Part shown: piece by piece, positions 23,747 to 31,733 of the stretch
How the letters are laid out: every line of letters starts with the position of its first letter
Position numbering within the stretch: position 1 is the stretch's first letter
Assembly: GCA_002393725.1 (NCBI GenBank)
Contig: DGTJ01000049.1
Coordinates: forward strand, 1-39,814
From: Prevotella sp. UBA4339
GTDB lineage: Bacteria > Bacteroidota > Bacteroidia > Bacteroidales > Bacteroidaceae
Direction of reading: 5' to 3'
Length of the DNA: 39,814 nucleotides
The notes under the pieces: model-generated
Databases searched by the model: none
What the model saw: the letters and a program-made list of their open reading frames with translations, nothing else
Told to the model about the DNA's origin: nothing
Translations under genes and position numbers: made by a program

Positions 23747-25402
23747 TCATTTACCGCTTAGGGCTTCGCAGAATGCCTTGTAGGTGGCGTTACGCACCCA
23801 GTCCTTGCTCTTAGCGTCGATAGACCAGAGACCTACAGGGTCATTGGTGTCAGCGAGATTGCCCTTACAGATGCCAGCCTGCTTGTCATGAGGAATCTTG
23901 CTCATGTAGCTCTTGATGACATGCCCATAGTAGTCAGCCAGTTTCTGGCGCTGGGCAGCAGAGATATCCTTTGCTGCGACATTAGCACCAGTAGCATCCT
24001 GATACTTGATGTCGAAGTTGGAAAGACGAATCAGTTTGCCCGTAGAAGCCAGATTGTCAAGCAGGAGATTAAGAGATGCCTCATTGGCAGCCTGAGTGGC
24101 TGCATCCTCACTGTAAGAAAGGTTCAGCTTGGCATTGATACCGTCAATCTTGGCACCATTTGCATCCCACGCCTGAATCCAGTATTTGAGACTCTCGAAT
24201 TTCTTCTGTTCATCAAGACCCGTCTCGCTGATGAAGAACCTCAGCTGGGCAGGATCACCCTCATGCTTCTCGAAAGCTGCCTTAGCCACCCTGGATACAA
24301 CGGGAGCATAGTTCTCGCTGCCAAGGATATCCTGCCAGAAAATATTGTCGGTAGAATGCTTCAGGTCGTACATGCCATTCTCAAGCTCTGCCTTGACGTC
24401 CAGAGGCTCGTCGATGAGGTCGAACGACTTGATACGGCCCAGGTTAATCTTCATCAATCCGTCGCACCATGCGTTGAGAGCGTAGTTGATAGTATCTGTG
24501 CGCTCCTGGACTGTCTGCTTACGGTGGTTGTCGGGATAATAGCCCACCTGAACCTTCTGTATATAGATTACAGGCGAACGAGTATTCTCGATTCTCAGAT
24601 AACCTTCCGTCTCGCCAGGTGCACTCTGAGCCTCAATGACGATCTTCGTCCATTTACCTCCCTTGAAAGTCCACTTCCCGTCAGAACCGCTTCCAGCAAC
24701 TTTATTACCAGAGAATGTGACATAGAACGAACCGTCCTTATCGGCATTCACCCAGAATGTCGTGGTGTACTTGGCTCCAGGATCCACTTCAAATCCCTCA
24801 ATAATACGAGCCTTGCCCAGGGAACCGATCCTAAGAGTATTCTGATTGTCGTATCTGGCAATAGATACTGTTCCGGGATTAGACTCTACCGTTCCTTCGA
24901 ACTTGGTCATCTCGTTAAAGTTGACCGACTTTCCCTCGACGTAGTTAACAGGGATCTCGATAGGAGCAGTGAGCATTTTCAGCCATTCATCCGGCTGGTT
25001 GGCATTAGCGACAATAGGACTGCCATACACCTCATAGCCTATATCTTCCACATGAGCAAGCAGGTCGCTCATATCGAGGAAGTTCATCACGCCCTTTGCA
25101 TTGACGATCGTTCCCGACATCAGGGTGGTGCCGAAGGTGACATTGTCGAAGTTGGTGACAGCCGCAGCATGTGCAAGCTCTTGCTTGTTGAAGTCAACCA
25201 CCTTGAGAGTAGCTCCAAGCGACATATTGGCATAGGCACTTCTGTCGATGTATGACTTTACGGGAGCCAGGTCCTTATACGGCTCAACAAAAGCAGGGTC
25301 GGGCTGAGCCGTGAAATCATCCGTCGTATTGTAGTCTGCGCAGGATGCTGAGAAAGCACCAGCGGCAAACACCAAGAGACTGTTTCTAATAATTCTGTTC
25401 AT
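23747..25402 (-). CDS. GH10-fold lipoprotein with lost catalytic residues and inserted CBM (probable xylan-binding pseudoenzyme)
   Basis: 551 residues, lipoprotein signal with SASC (acylated C21). GH10-like halves (~45-150 and ~290-551) flank a CBM4/9-like insertion (~155-290), the layout of Xyn10C-type xylanases that follow xusE in P. bryantii. The active site is altered throughout: the ENxxK block reads GTTLM, the HxxxW block reads GSPIV, NDYN reads ISET, the Q-x-H block reads AKLN, and the nucleophile TELD reads SNFD, so Glu is Asn (residue 462). Only the acid/base Glu survives (LIDEP, E332). It cannot be a normal retaining xylanase; I infer a surface glycan-binding role. An AGGAGG eight bases before the second ATG (25402) favours that start over the ATG at 25408. 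Confidence 0.78.
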   Translation of the reverse strand: MNRIIRNSLLVFAAGAFSASCADYNTTDDFTAQPDPAFVEPYKDLAPVKSYIDRSAYANMSLGATLKVVDFNKQELAHAAAVTNFDNVTFGTTLMSGTIVNAKGVMNFLDMSDLLAHVEDIGYEVYGSPIVANANQPDEWLKMLTAPIEIPVNYVEGKSVNFNEMTKFEGTVESNPGTVSIARYDNQNTLRIGSLGKARIIEGFEVDPGAKYTTTFWVNADKDGSFYVTFSGNKVAGSGSDGKWTFKGGKWTKIVIEAQSAPGETEGYLRIENTRSPVIYIQKVQVGYYPDNHRKQTVQERTDTINYALNAWCDGLMKINLGRIKSFDLIDEPLDVKAELENGMYDLKHSTDNIFWQDILGSENYAPVVSRVAKAAFEKHEGDPAQLRFFISETGLDEQKKFESLKYWIQAWDANGAKIDGINAKLNLSYSEDAATQAANEASLNLLLDNLASTGKLIRLSNFDIKYQDATGANVAAKDISAAQRQKLADYYGHVIKSYMSKIPHDKQAGICKGNLADTNDPVGLWSIDAKSKDWVRNATYKAFCEALSGK

Positions 25403-25410
25403 ATTCATCG

Positions 25411-25416
25411 CCTCCT
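25411..25416 (-). promoter_or_regulatory. Strong Shine-Dalgarno sequence
   Basis: AGGAGG on the minus strand lies in the short gap between xusE and the GH10-like gene. Spacing to the ATG at 25402 is 8 bases, against 2 to the ATG at 25408. Full-strength sites are uncommon in Bacteroidetes, so this decides the start and suggests high translation. Confidence 0.6.
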
Positions 25417-25420
25417 CTAA

Positions 25421-26623
25421 TTATTTAACGTATTTGGGTTTGAATAAAACTCTCTGGTTAGACTCACGAGTCTGTACCACGAGCGTATCGTTAGTCGTCA
25501 CCTGAATATCGTTTTCCAGGAGAATATTCTGCTTCTTCTGCTCATCCCATCCGATGACCTTACCTTTCTTGAAGGTTACATTATAGGCAAGACGGAGGAT
25601 ATCACGCTGAACAGGCTCTCCATTGTTATTGCCCCACTGATATTCCTTATACTCAGGTTTCTCTGTTCCCTTGACAATAAATTCACCTGTTCCTGTAGAG
25701 ACGACGTCATCATCGTCAGTGGAGATAGTGCAGTTGTTGCCATTGAAGGTCAGAATGAGATTACAGTTCATAGAAGCCCTGTCTTTACCCTGTGCGTCCT
25801 TACCTCTCTTGATGGATACAGGGAAGACACACTGCGACATGTTCTTAGTCGAAATTCCGCATACCTCGTCATTCTGGTTCACAGGATTATCCTTGTAATG
25901 CTCGAGGTCGGAGTTCATCATCGAGAAATCCTTGCGTACAAAAGTCGTGGTAACATCGTTTTCCGTGACATTGTCCACTCCACGACGGATATACTTACCC
26001 TGCCAGGGATTCATATACTTCACGCAATAAAGCACGTAGTCCTTTGCCAGTACATCCCAGTCCGCTGTATTGGTACGTGAGGGATTCAGTCCTTCACGCG
26101 GTGTACCTGTCAGGATATGGTCGATACCAGTTGCCTTCGTCATTCTCAGTGGGATGACATAGGTGTTGGATGCAGCCTTCTCATCGTTGAAGAAAGCATC
26201 GGTGAGCTGCACCTCAACGTATCCCCGAGGCTCGCCATTATAAGGTATGGCATTGGATGCGAGTGAATAATACGCTGCTGGCATAGGGAGTACCGGGTCT
26301 GCAGCATTTCCGCCCTCGTCAGTAAAGAAGAGGTTGTCGCAAAGAGACTCGTCGACAACAAAGTCTACACTTGCATCACGACCGCCATAGGCGCCTCCCA
26401 TTGTCGACCATATCTGGCACTTGTGAGCATTGTCGAGAGTATTGTCGTAGATATCATTACCAAGTACGAGTGTACGCACTGGGAACTGAAAGGCGAAGTA
26501 GGCTGTCGTTCCTCCTTCATAGTCTGGGAATTCTCTGTCTGAATTGTAGCAGGAAGTAATGCACAATGCACAAAGTGCGATGCACAATGCCAGTCCCGTC
26601 TTCTTCATATTCATCTTTATCAT
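25421..26623 (-). CDS. xusE: XusE-like surface lipoprotein (DUF1735-type)
   Basis: 400 residues. A signal peptide ends in ITSC (lipoprotein). An N-terminal DUF1735-like beta domain (~30-170) contains AYFAFQFPVRTLVLG and a Y(V/I)PLRMTKA strand. The rest is beta-rich, beginning YVLYCVKYMNPWQGKYIRRG, with no catalytic motif. Proteins of this type follow SusC/SusD pairs and bind glycan at the cell surface. Its place after two SusC/SusD pairs matches xusE of the P. bryantii xylan cluster. Start: the ATG at 26623 directly follows the GAACATT end of a heptamer array, as in xusC; in-frame ATGs at 26614 and 26608 are alternatives. Symbol assigned from gene order and general resemblance. Confidence 0.7.
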   Translation of the reverse strand: MIKMNMKKTGLALCIALCALCITSCYNSDREFPDYEGGTTAYFAFQFPVRTLVLGNDIYDNTLDNAHKCQIWSTMGGAYGGRDASVDFVVDESLCDNLFFTDEGGNAADPVLPMPAAYYSLASNAIPYNGEPRGYVEVQLTDAFFNDEKAASNTYVIPLRMTKATGIDHILTGTPREGLNPSRTNTADWDVLAKDYVLYCVKYMNPWQGKYIRRGVDNVTENDVTTTFVRKDFSMMNSDLEHYKDNPVNQNDEVCGISTKNMSQCVFPVSIKRGKDAQGKDRASMNCNLILTFNGNNCTISTDDDDVVSTGTGEFIVKGTEKPEYKEYQWGNNNGEPVQRDILRLAYNVTFKKGKVIGWDEQKKQNILLENDIQVTTNDTLVVQTRESNQRVLFKPKYVK

Positions 26624-26627
26624 AATG

Positions 26628-26665
26628 TTCAATGTTCAATATTCAATATTCAATATTCAATGTTC
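26628..26665. repeat. Five TTCAATR heptamers upstream of xusE
   Basis: Units TTCAATG, TTCAATA (three times) and TTCAATG run at an exact 7-bp period, ending in a partial TTC. The array lies immediately before the xusE start codon and matches the array before xusC in sequence. Confidence 0.85.
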
Positions 26666-26680
26666 CGCTCGAGCTTCGCT

Positions 26681-26740
26681 CGCTTGCTGCCGTAGGGACG
26701 CAAGTAATCGGCTTGCCGCTTGCTACCGTAGGGACGCAAG
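26681..26740 (-). repeat. Dispersed repeat, copies B and C in tandem
   Basis: CTTGCGTCCCTACGGCAGCA (within 26681-26708) and CTTGCGTCCCTACGGTAGCA (within 26717-26740) on the minus strand. They are near-identical to copy A at 10857-10885 and lie between the xusD stop and the heptamer array before xusE. Confidence 0.72.
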
Positions 26741-26744
26741 AACG

Positions 26745-28652
26745 TTAGCGCCAACCCTTGTTCTGCTTTAGGTTGCTCCATTTCAGCAGTTCTTCCTTTG
26801 GAATAGGTCCGTAGCACTGATAAGAGTCATCATAACTGCGTTCCTCCACATCAATAATGGTATACTTCAGCTCACCCGTTTCGTCGTTACGGTCTACCCG
26901 CATGCCCTTGACGGTCTCATTGAGAGGCAGCATCCAGCGGCGGAGGTCCCAGAAACGCTTGTTCTCGAAGCAGAGCTCTATACGGCGCTCGTTACGTATC
27001 AGAGTAGTCATCTTATTCTGGTCGGATGCACACTCTTCAAGATATGCATCACCCTCAGGCAGTGCTACACCTATCTCGTTTGTAGCCAGTCCGGCACGCT
27101 CACGGATAGCCTTGATAACGTCGTAAGCAGTGAAGCCTACACCTGCCTGGTCGCCCTTCGGGCCCCAAGCATCATTGGCAGCCTCCGCATAGTCGAGGAA
27201 TATCTCCGTATAGCGGATACGAGGATAGATGTGCTGCTGCTCGATAAGAGAACTTGACAGCGGGCTGACATCCTCACGGAGAAGTTTCTTAAGATAGTAG
27301 CCTGTACGTGTAGAAGTGCTGTTATAGTTGATATTGTCATCATACTCAGGATTGCCCTTTGCATTAATCTTTGGATATGTTCCTGTAATAATCTCTGTCT
27401 TCCTGAATGACATTCCATTATAGATGACGTTGTCTGCAAGGCGCGGGTCACGGTTTGCATAGGGATTCTTTGCATCGTAACCGGAATTCGGATCAGTGAT
27501 AGGACGACCGTTGCGCATTGGGAAAGCATCGACGAGGTTCTGAGAGGGATTAACACGTCCACTGCCATAAAGTGTCGGGGGGAAGTTCTCCCTTTCCTGA
27601 TCAGCATTCTTACGACGGTCTTCGCGCCACAGCATTTCCGGCATTTCAGATGCACTTGGTTCAAGCTTCGCAGCATTCTTATACCAGATGTTGCCCGTAT
27701 TGTCGAATCCATCCAATCCACCGATGCGCTTAAGCACATCTGCACAGAGAGTAGCTGCCTGGGCAGAGGTAACACCGCTCTGTTCGCGGAATGCAGGACT
27801 GGCTGCGAGTACAGCTACCTGAGCCTTCACAGCCTGGGCTATCCTACCCGACATAAGGTTTCTGGCCTTCTTACCGAAGACGAGGTTGTAACCAGAATAG
27901 TTAGCACCTATCGCCTTATACTTAGCCGGTATGTCATTCTCACTTTCAATGTCAACATAATCAGCAGGGAGATAGGCCATTGCACTGTCGCAGTCAGCGA
28001 AGCACTGCTTGACACAGTCGGCAAATGTGGCACGTGGCTGATTGAAGTCAGAGCTACCGTCTTCAGGAGTAGTCAGCAATGGCACACCGTAGAGTATACC
28101 ATCGTCTGCATAGCCTCCATGAGCCTGAAGCAGATAATAATAGAAGACAGCACGCAGTCCGAAAGCCTCGCCCTTCAGACGGTCGATGAACATCTTCTGC
28201 TTTGAGGCTGCACTTGGTGCCCATTTTACATTATCCACTATCGAGAAGAACAGATTAACATACTGAATGCCATCCTTACAGCCATTCCACTGCGACACCG
28301 GATTATTGTCAGCGGCCCAGGTTCCCGTTGCCATATTCAGCAGCGAGTTGTTCTTCTGGTTGGTTACAGCATCATCCGTTGCGATGTCTGTCTGCGTAGT
28401 CGTAATGTAAGGAAGACGACCATAAGCGTAAATCAGCAGACCGTGCGCATACTTCGACTCCTCGGTCATGTCTTCTGCCTGACGGTTGTTCTCATCGGCA
28501 GGGTCGAACATGTCATCGCAAGAGCAGAGCAGAGCAGAGCCTAGTAATAACTGACAAATTATTACGAGGAAGGAGAAAGGAGAAAGGAGGAAGGAGAATA
28601 CTCCTGCTGACAATTTCCTCGTCCTGTTATCATTATTTATCTTAGTAATCAT
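26745..28652 (-). CDS. xusD: SusD/RagB-like outer-membrane lipoprotein (second pair)
   Basis: 635 residues. The long signal peptide ends in LLCSC, with C45 the likely acylated Cys. SusD hallmarks include AFGLRAVFYYYLLQAHGG (TPR helix), the RNxMSGRIAQ region, LWREDRR, and the C-terminal IRNERRIELCFENKRFWDLRRW motif. It caps its TonB-dependent partner XusC at the surface and binds oligosaccharide. The first 23 residues are encoded by DNA nearly the same as the start of xusB, although the mature proteins differ, and this includes a 33-base homopurine/homopyrimidine tract. A 64-bp octamer array fills the gap to xusC. The product type is certain; the xylan ligand is inferred from the cluster. Confidence 0.9.
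   Translation of the reverse strand: MITKINNDNRTRKLSAGVFSFLLSPFSFLVIICQLLLGSALLCSCDDMFDPADENNRQAEDMTEESKYAHGLLIYAYGRLPYITTTQTDIATDDAVTNQKNNSLLNMATGTWAADNNPVSQWNGCKDGIQYVNLFFSIVDNVKWAPSAASKQKMFIDRLKGEAFGLRAVFYYYLLQAHGGYADDGILYGVPLLTTPEDGSSDFNQPRATFADCVKQCFADCDSAMAYLPADYVDIESENDIPAKYKAIGANYSGYNLVFGKKARNLMSGRIAQAVKAQVAVLAASPAFREQSGVTSAQAATLCADVLKRIGGLDGFDNTGNIWYKNAAKLEPSASEMPEMLWREDRRKNADQERENFPPTLYGSGRVNPSQNLVDAFPMRNGRPITDPNSGYDAKNPYANRDPRLADNVIYNGMSFRKTEIITGTYPKINAKGNPEYDDNINYNSTSTRTGYYLKKLLREDVSPLSSSLIEQQHIYPRIRYTEIFLDYAEAANDAWGPKGDQAGVGFTAYDVIKAIRERAGLATNEIGVALPEGDAYLEECASDQNKMTTLIRNERRIELCFENKRFWDLRRWMLPLNETVKGMRVDRNDETGELKYTIIDVEERSYDDSYQCYGPIPKEELLKWSNLKQNKGWR
28566..28598 (-). repeat. 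33-base homopyrimidine tract in the xusD signal-peptide region
   Basis: The minus (coding) strand is pure C/T over 33 bases, made of CTCCTT/TCTCC units, and encodes FSFLLSPFSFL of the signal peptide. A 36-base counterpart occurs at the same codon positions of xusB (33672-33707). Confidence 0.8.
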
Positions 28653-28716
28653 ATTGTCTAATTGTCTAAATGTCTAATTGTCTATTAGTCTAATTGCCTG
28701 ATTATCTAACTGCCTT
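28653..28716. repeat. Eight octamers filling the xusC-xusD gap
   Basis: The units at exact 8-bp period are ATTGTCTA (twice), AATGTCTA, ATTGTCTA, TTAGTCTA, ATTGCCTG, ATTATCTA and ACTGCCTT. The 64-bp array begins at the base next to the xusD start codon and ends inside the xusC stop codon. Confidence 0.88.
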
Positions 28717-31699
28717 AGAGTGTCACCTTTACACCAAGATTATAGAAACGAGTCTGTGGTGCATAGCCAATGCTTGTCTCCATCAGTTTACGATTCTTTG
28801 AAATGGTGAGGAGGTCATTTCCGTTAATGTATATAGAGAGAGCCTTTACAAGCTTTCCTTCAAACAACTCCTTGGGGAAGTCATAAGTGAGCTGTACCTT
28901 GCGGAGATTGAAACGGTCTGTGCTGTACAGCCAGAATGTTGAGGCTGCCGCATTGTTTGCAGAGCTCAGTGATGTCAGACGAGGATGAGTGGCAGTGGCA
29001 GCCGTCTCAGGAGTCCAGCGGCCACGGGCGTTTACCGAGTATTTGGCATCGCCGCTCATGTAGTAATAGTTATTGTTCTTCATGTCGTAGCCACCGAACT
29101 GACCATTACCAATCATGAAGAGAGTGAAGTTCTTATACTTGAGAGTAAGGTTCACTCCTATGTTCCAAGGCGTACCGATGTTACCCAGGTCCTTGTTGTC
29201 AGGATTGCTGTTCTTATCTAAAGCGATAACGTTACCCGACTTGCCAAGAACAACCAAGTCTTGATTGGTGATAAGCCCGTCACCATTAATATCCGCATAC
29301 TTCAGGTCACCCGGCTGAATGGTACCACCCAACTTGGGCTGCGGAAGCTCTGACTTCAGAGTGTACTTGCCAGTCTCTGCATTATAGTTAAAGTCATCCG
29401 TTGTGTAGAATCCCAGGCACTCATATCCCCAGAGAGCATTAAGAGCCTGCCCCTCAGTGTGCTTATTTGGAGCTGCCGGATCGAGAGTCTCATCAAACTG
29501 CTTCCACTTAGAAGTGAAATACGTGCCTACAACTCCAAGAGTAGCGTGAACCTTGCCTATCTGCTTCTGAGCAGTCACACTGAAGTCAAGTCCTTTTCGG
29601 TTCTGGATATTGTTGTTGATAGCGGGCATGAATGTATTTCCAGAGAGACCACCCTGCAGATGCGAAGGGAATGTGGAGAGGTTCTTAACGAGGAACCCGT
29701 TCATATCCGTATTAAAGAATGTGAGGTCGGTCGTAATCAGCTTATTGAAGAATGAGCCACGAAGGCTTACTGACCATTCCTTGCGACTAATGAAGTCGAG
29801 AGAAGGGTTGGAACCGTTTTCTGAATAAGTGATTTTCGTACCTACTCCTTCATTCCATGTGAATGAAGTACCATTGCCATCTTGCGGCTGTTTCCATTTA
29901 GCCTCGTAAAGATAGTATTCCTTGTACTTATTGTCATTGTCAATCATATAGATGTCAATATCTTCCTTCAGATTGCTGTAAGAAGCACTGAGCATCAAGT
30001 CGTCAACGAAGGTATCCTTCAGGAAGCTCTCTTTTGCGATGTTCCAGCCAATGGTGAACGAAGGTGAGATAGCCTCTCGATGCCCCTTAGGAAGACGTGC
30101 AGAATGTACTCCTGCCATAGCCACTTCTGCAAAGTAACGACCCATATAGTCGTAACCTGCCTGGAGACCCAAGTTGGCATTGGCATAGCGATGATATGTA
30201 CCGCTGGCTGTCGTGGTATACATATTGGCAAGGAGCATACCCGTCACATGGTGCTTGCCTGCAAACGTATTGTCATAGTCGAAATGGCCGTTCCAACTAA
30301 TTGTCTGACGATACTTAGTATCCGACATTGCCATGTGACCTGTCACAATCTCATCGTTCTGCTGGGTAAGACCTACGATTTTGTCCTGCGAGTTATAGTT
30401 ACTCCATGTAGGGATAAACACAGCATACTTGTTATTATATGACAAGCTGTAGTTGGCAGCATAGTCGATAGAGAACAATGTCTTGAACGACAAGCCTTTC
30501 ACGAACTTATTCAGGTCATAGATGATACCGGCATCAAACTGGAATTGACGGCTGACGGCCTGTGTCTTACCGCCAAAATAGCAGTCTGCAATGGCATTCG
30601 TCTGAGTGGCTTTCGTACCTCCAGGGAAATACTTCCCATCGAGCAGGTTAAGAGACTTGCCCAAAATGGCGAGAGCCTTACTTGCATTAGGGTCAACCAT
30701 GTCGATATCAATCAGTGGAGCAGCGTTCTCAGGGAAGTTAGGACGCATTGAAGCAGCATCGCCCCAGAAGTTTCCCTTGTTCTTATGAGCATTGTAGAAC
30801 GTAGCACTGGCATTGGCAAAACCACTGATGAGCTTGTTGATGACGAGGTCTACATTACCACGCACACTGAAACGGTCAGTATAGTTGTCCTTTGCCGGAC
30901 CGAAGTTGATAAGATCCTCAATGCGGTAGTAGTTGATGTTCGTATAGAAGTGTGCACGAGTGCCACCACCCTGAATCTCCAATGTACCTTCCGAGCGATT
31001 ATATGCCTTACGGACATACTCGTCAGAATAATAGTTCACGTTAGGATAACGGTATGGATTCTTGCCAGAGGCATGATTATAGATATCCATCTGAGTATAT
31101 CTGGGGTCAAGTCCGTCGTTGACACGTGCCTCATTGTAGAGAGTCATGTACTCAGCCGAACCAAGATACTCAGGGAACTCCTTTGCGAAATGGAAGCCTG
31201 TGTTCGCATTAGCCGTAATCTGCAGACCGTCGACCTTTCCACGCTTTGTAGTGATAAGGATCGCGCCCTTGGCACCCTTGGCACCATAGAGTACCACAGC
31301 CTGAGCACCCTTAAGGAAAGTGATCTGCTCGATTTCTGATGGGAGCACATTATTCGAAGGACGCTTCACACCATCGATAATAACGAGCGGAAGATTACTG
31401 TTGTCGTTATTGTCGAGACGCTCATTGTCCATACCCCACAGGTTGTTGCCGTTCCATCCCCCGACAAGAGCATACATGTCTTCAAGGCTACCCATTGTGT
31501 AATCCTTCTTCTGCAACTCTTCCATGTCGACATAGGAGACACCTCCAAGCAGGTGGTCGGCATCCTTGTCGCGGAAAGCAACATGGACTTTCTTTTTTGC
31601 CACGATAGAGTCAGCGTCATCGGCCGTCTGTGCATTAAGCGTCAGAGGCGATACGACCAACATGGCAATGAGAAATATGTTTGTTTTCATTCTATTCAT
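28715..31699 (-). CDS. xusC: SusC/RagA-like TonB-dependent transporter lacking the carboxypeptidase-like domain
   Basis: 994 residues. After the signal peptide (~1-23, ending LTLNA) it goes directly to a plug domain: LPLVIIDGVKRPSNNV, the ITFLKGAQAVVLYGAKGAKG block and ILITTKRG. A beta-barrel then runs to a C-terminal strand with aromatic end (YNLGVKVTL). The usual N-terminal CarboxypepD_reg domain is missing, unlike XusA. It imports oligosaccharides across the outer membrane with TonB energy, partnered by the SusD-like lipoprotein downstream. The ATG at 31699 directly follows the heptamer array (a TTG at 31708 lies inside it); 31690 is an alternative. Gene order matches xusC of P. bryantii. 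Confidence 0.9.
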   Translation of the reverse strand: MNRMKTNIFLIAMLVVSPLTLNAQTADDADSIVAKKKVHVAFRDKDADHLLGGVSYVDMEELQKKDYTMGSLEDMYALVGGWNGNNLWGMDNERLDNNDNSNLPLVIIDGVKRPSNNVLPSEIEQITFLKGAQAVVLYGAKGAKGAILITTKRGKVDGLQITANANTGFHFAKEFPEYLGSAEYMTLYNEARVNDGLDPRYTQMDIYNHASGKNPYRYPNVNYYSDEYVRKAYNRSEGTLEIQGGGTRAHFYTNINYYRIEDLINFGPAKDNYTDRFSVRGNVDLVINKLISGFANASATFYNAHKNKGNFWGDAASMRPNFPENAAPLIDIDMVDPNASKALAILGKSLNLLDGKYFPGGTKATQTNAIADCYFGGKTQAVSRQFQFDAGIIYDLNKFVKGLSFKTLFSIDYAANYSLSYNNKYAVFIPTWSNYNSQDKIVGLTQQNDEIVTGHMAMSDTKYRQTISWNGHFDYDNTFAGKHHVTGMLLANMYTTTASGTYHRYANANLGLQAGYDYMGRYFAEVAMAGVHSARLPKGHREAISPSFTIGWNIAKESFLKDTFVDDLMLSASYSNLKEDIDIYMIDNDNKYKEYYLYEAKWKQPQDGNGTSFTWNEGVGTKITYSENGSNPSLDFISRKEWSVSLRGSFFNKLITTDLTFFNTDMNGFLVKNLSTFPSHLQGGLSGNTFMPAINNNIQNRKGLDFSVTAQKQIGKVHATLGVVGTYFTSKWKQFDETLDPAAPNKHTEGQALNALWGYECLGFYTTDDFNYNAETGKYTLKSELPQPKLGGTIQPGDLKYADINGDGLITNQDLVVLGKSGNVIALDKNSNPDNKDLGNIGTPWNIGVNLTLKYKNFTLFMIGNGQFGGYDMKNNNYYYMSGDAKYSVNARGRWTPETAATATHPRLTSLSSANNAAASTFWLYSTDRFNLRKVQLTYDFPKELFEGKLVKALSIYINGNDLLTISKNRKLMETSIGYAPQTRFYNLGVKVTL

Positions 31700-31703
31700 A
31701 ATG

Positions 31704-31731
31704 TTCAATGTTCAATATTCAATGTTCAATG
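31704..31731. repeat. Four TTCAATR heptamers in the xusB-xusC gap
   Basis: Units TTCAATG, TTCAATA, TTCAATG, TTCAATG at a 7-bp period occupy most of the 34-bp gap between the xusB stop and the xusC start. Sequence and position relative to the ATG match the xusE array. Confidence 0.85.
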
Positions 31732-31733
31732 TC

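Noticed and set aside
23888..25255. 455-codon open frame on the plus strand
   Set aside because: It is the mirror of the GH10-like gene, which has a lipobox, Shine-Dalgarno sequence, operon position and family resemblance. The plus-strand translation shows no recognisable domain and has no promoter.
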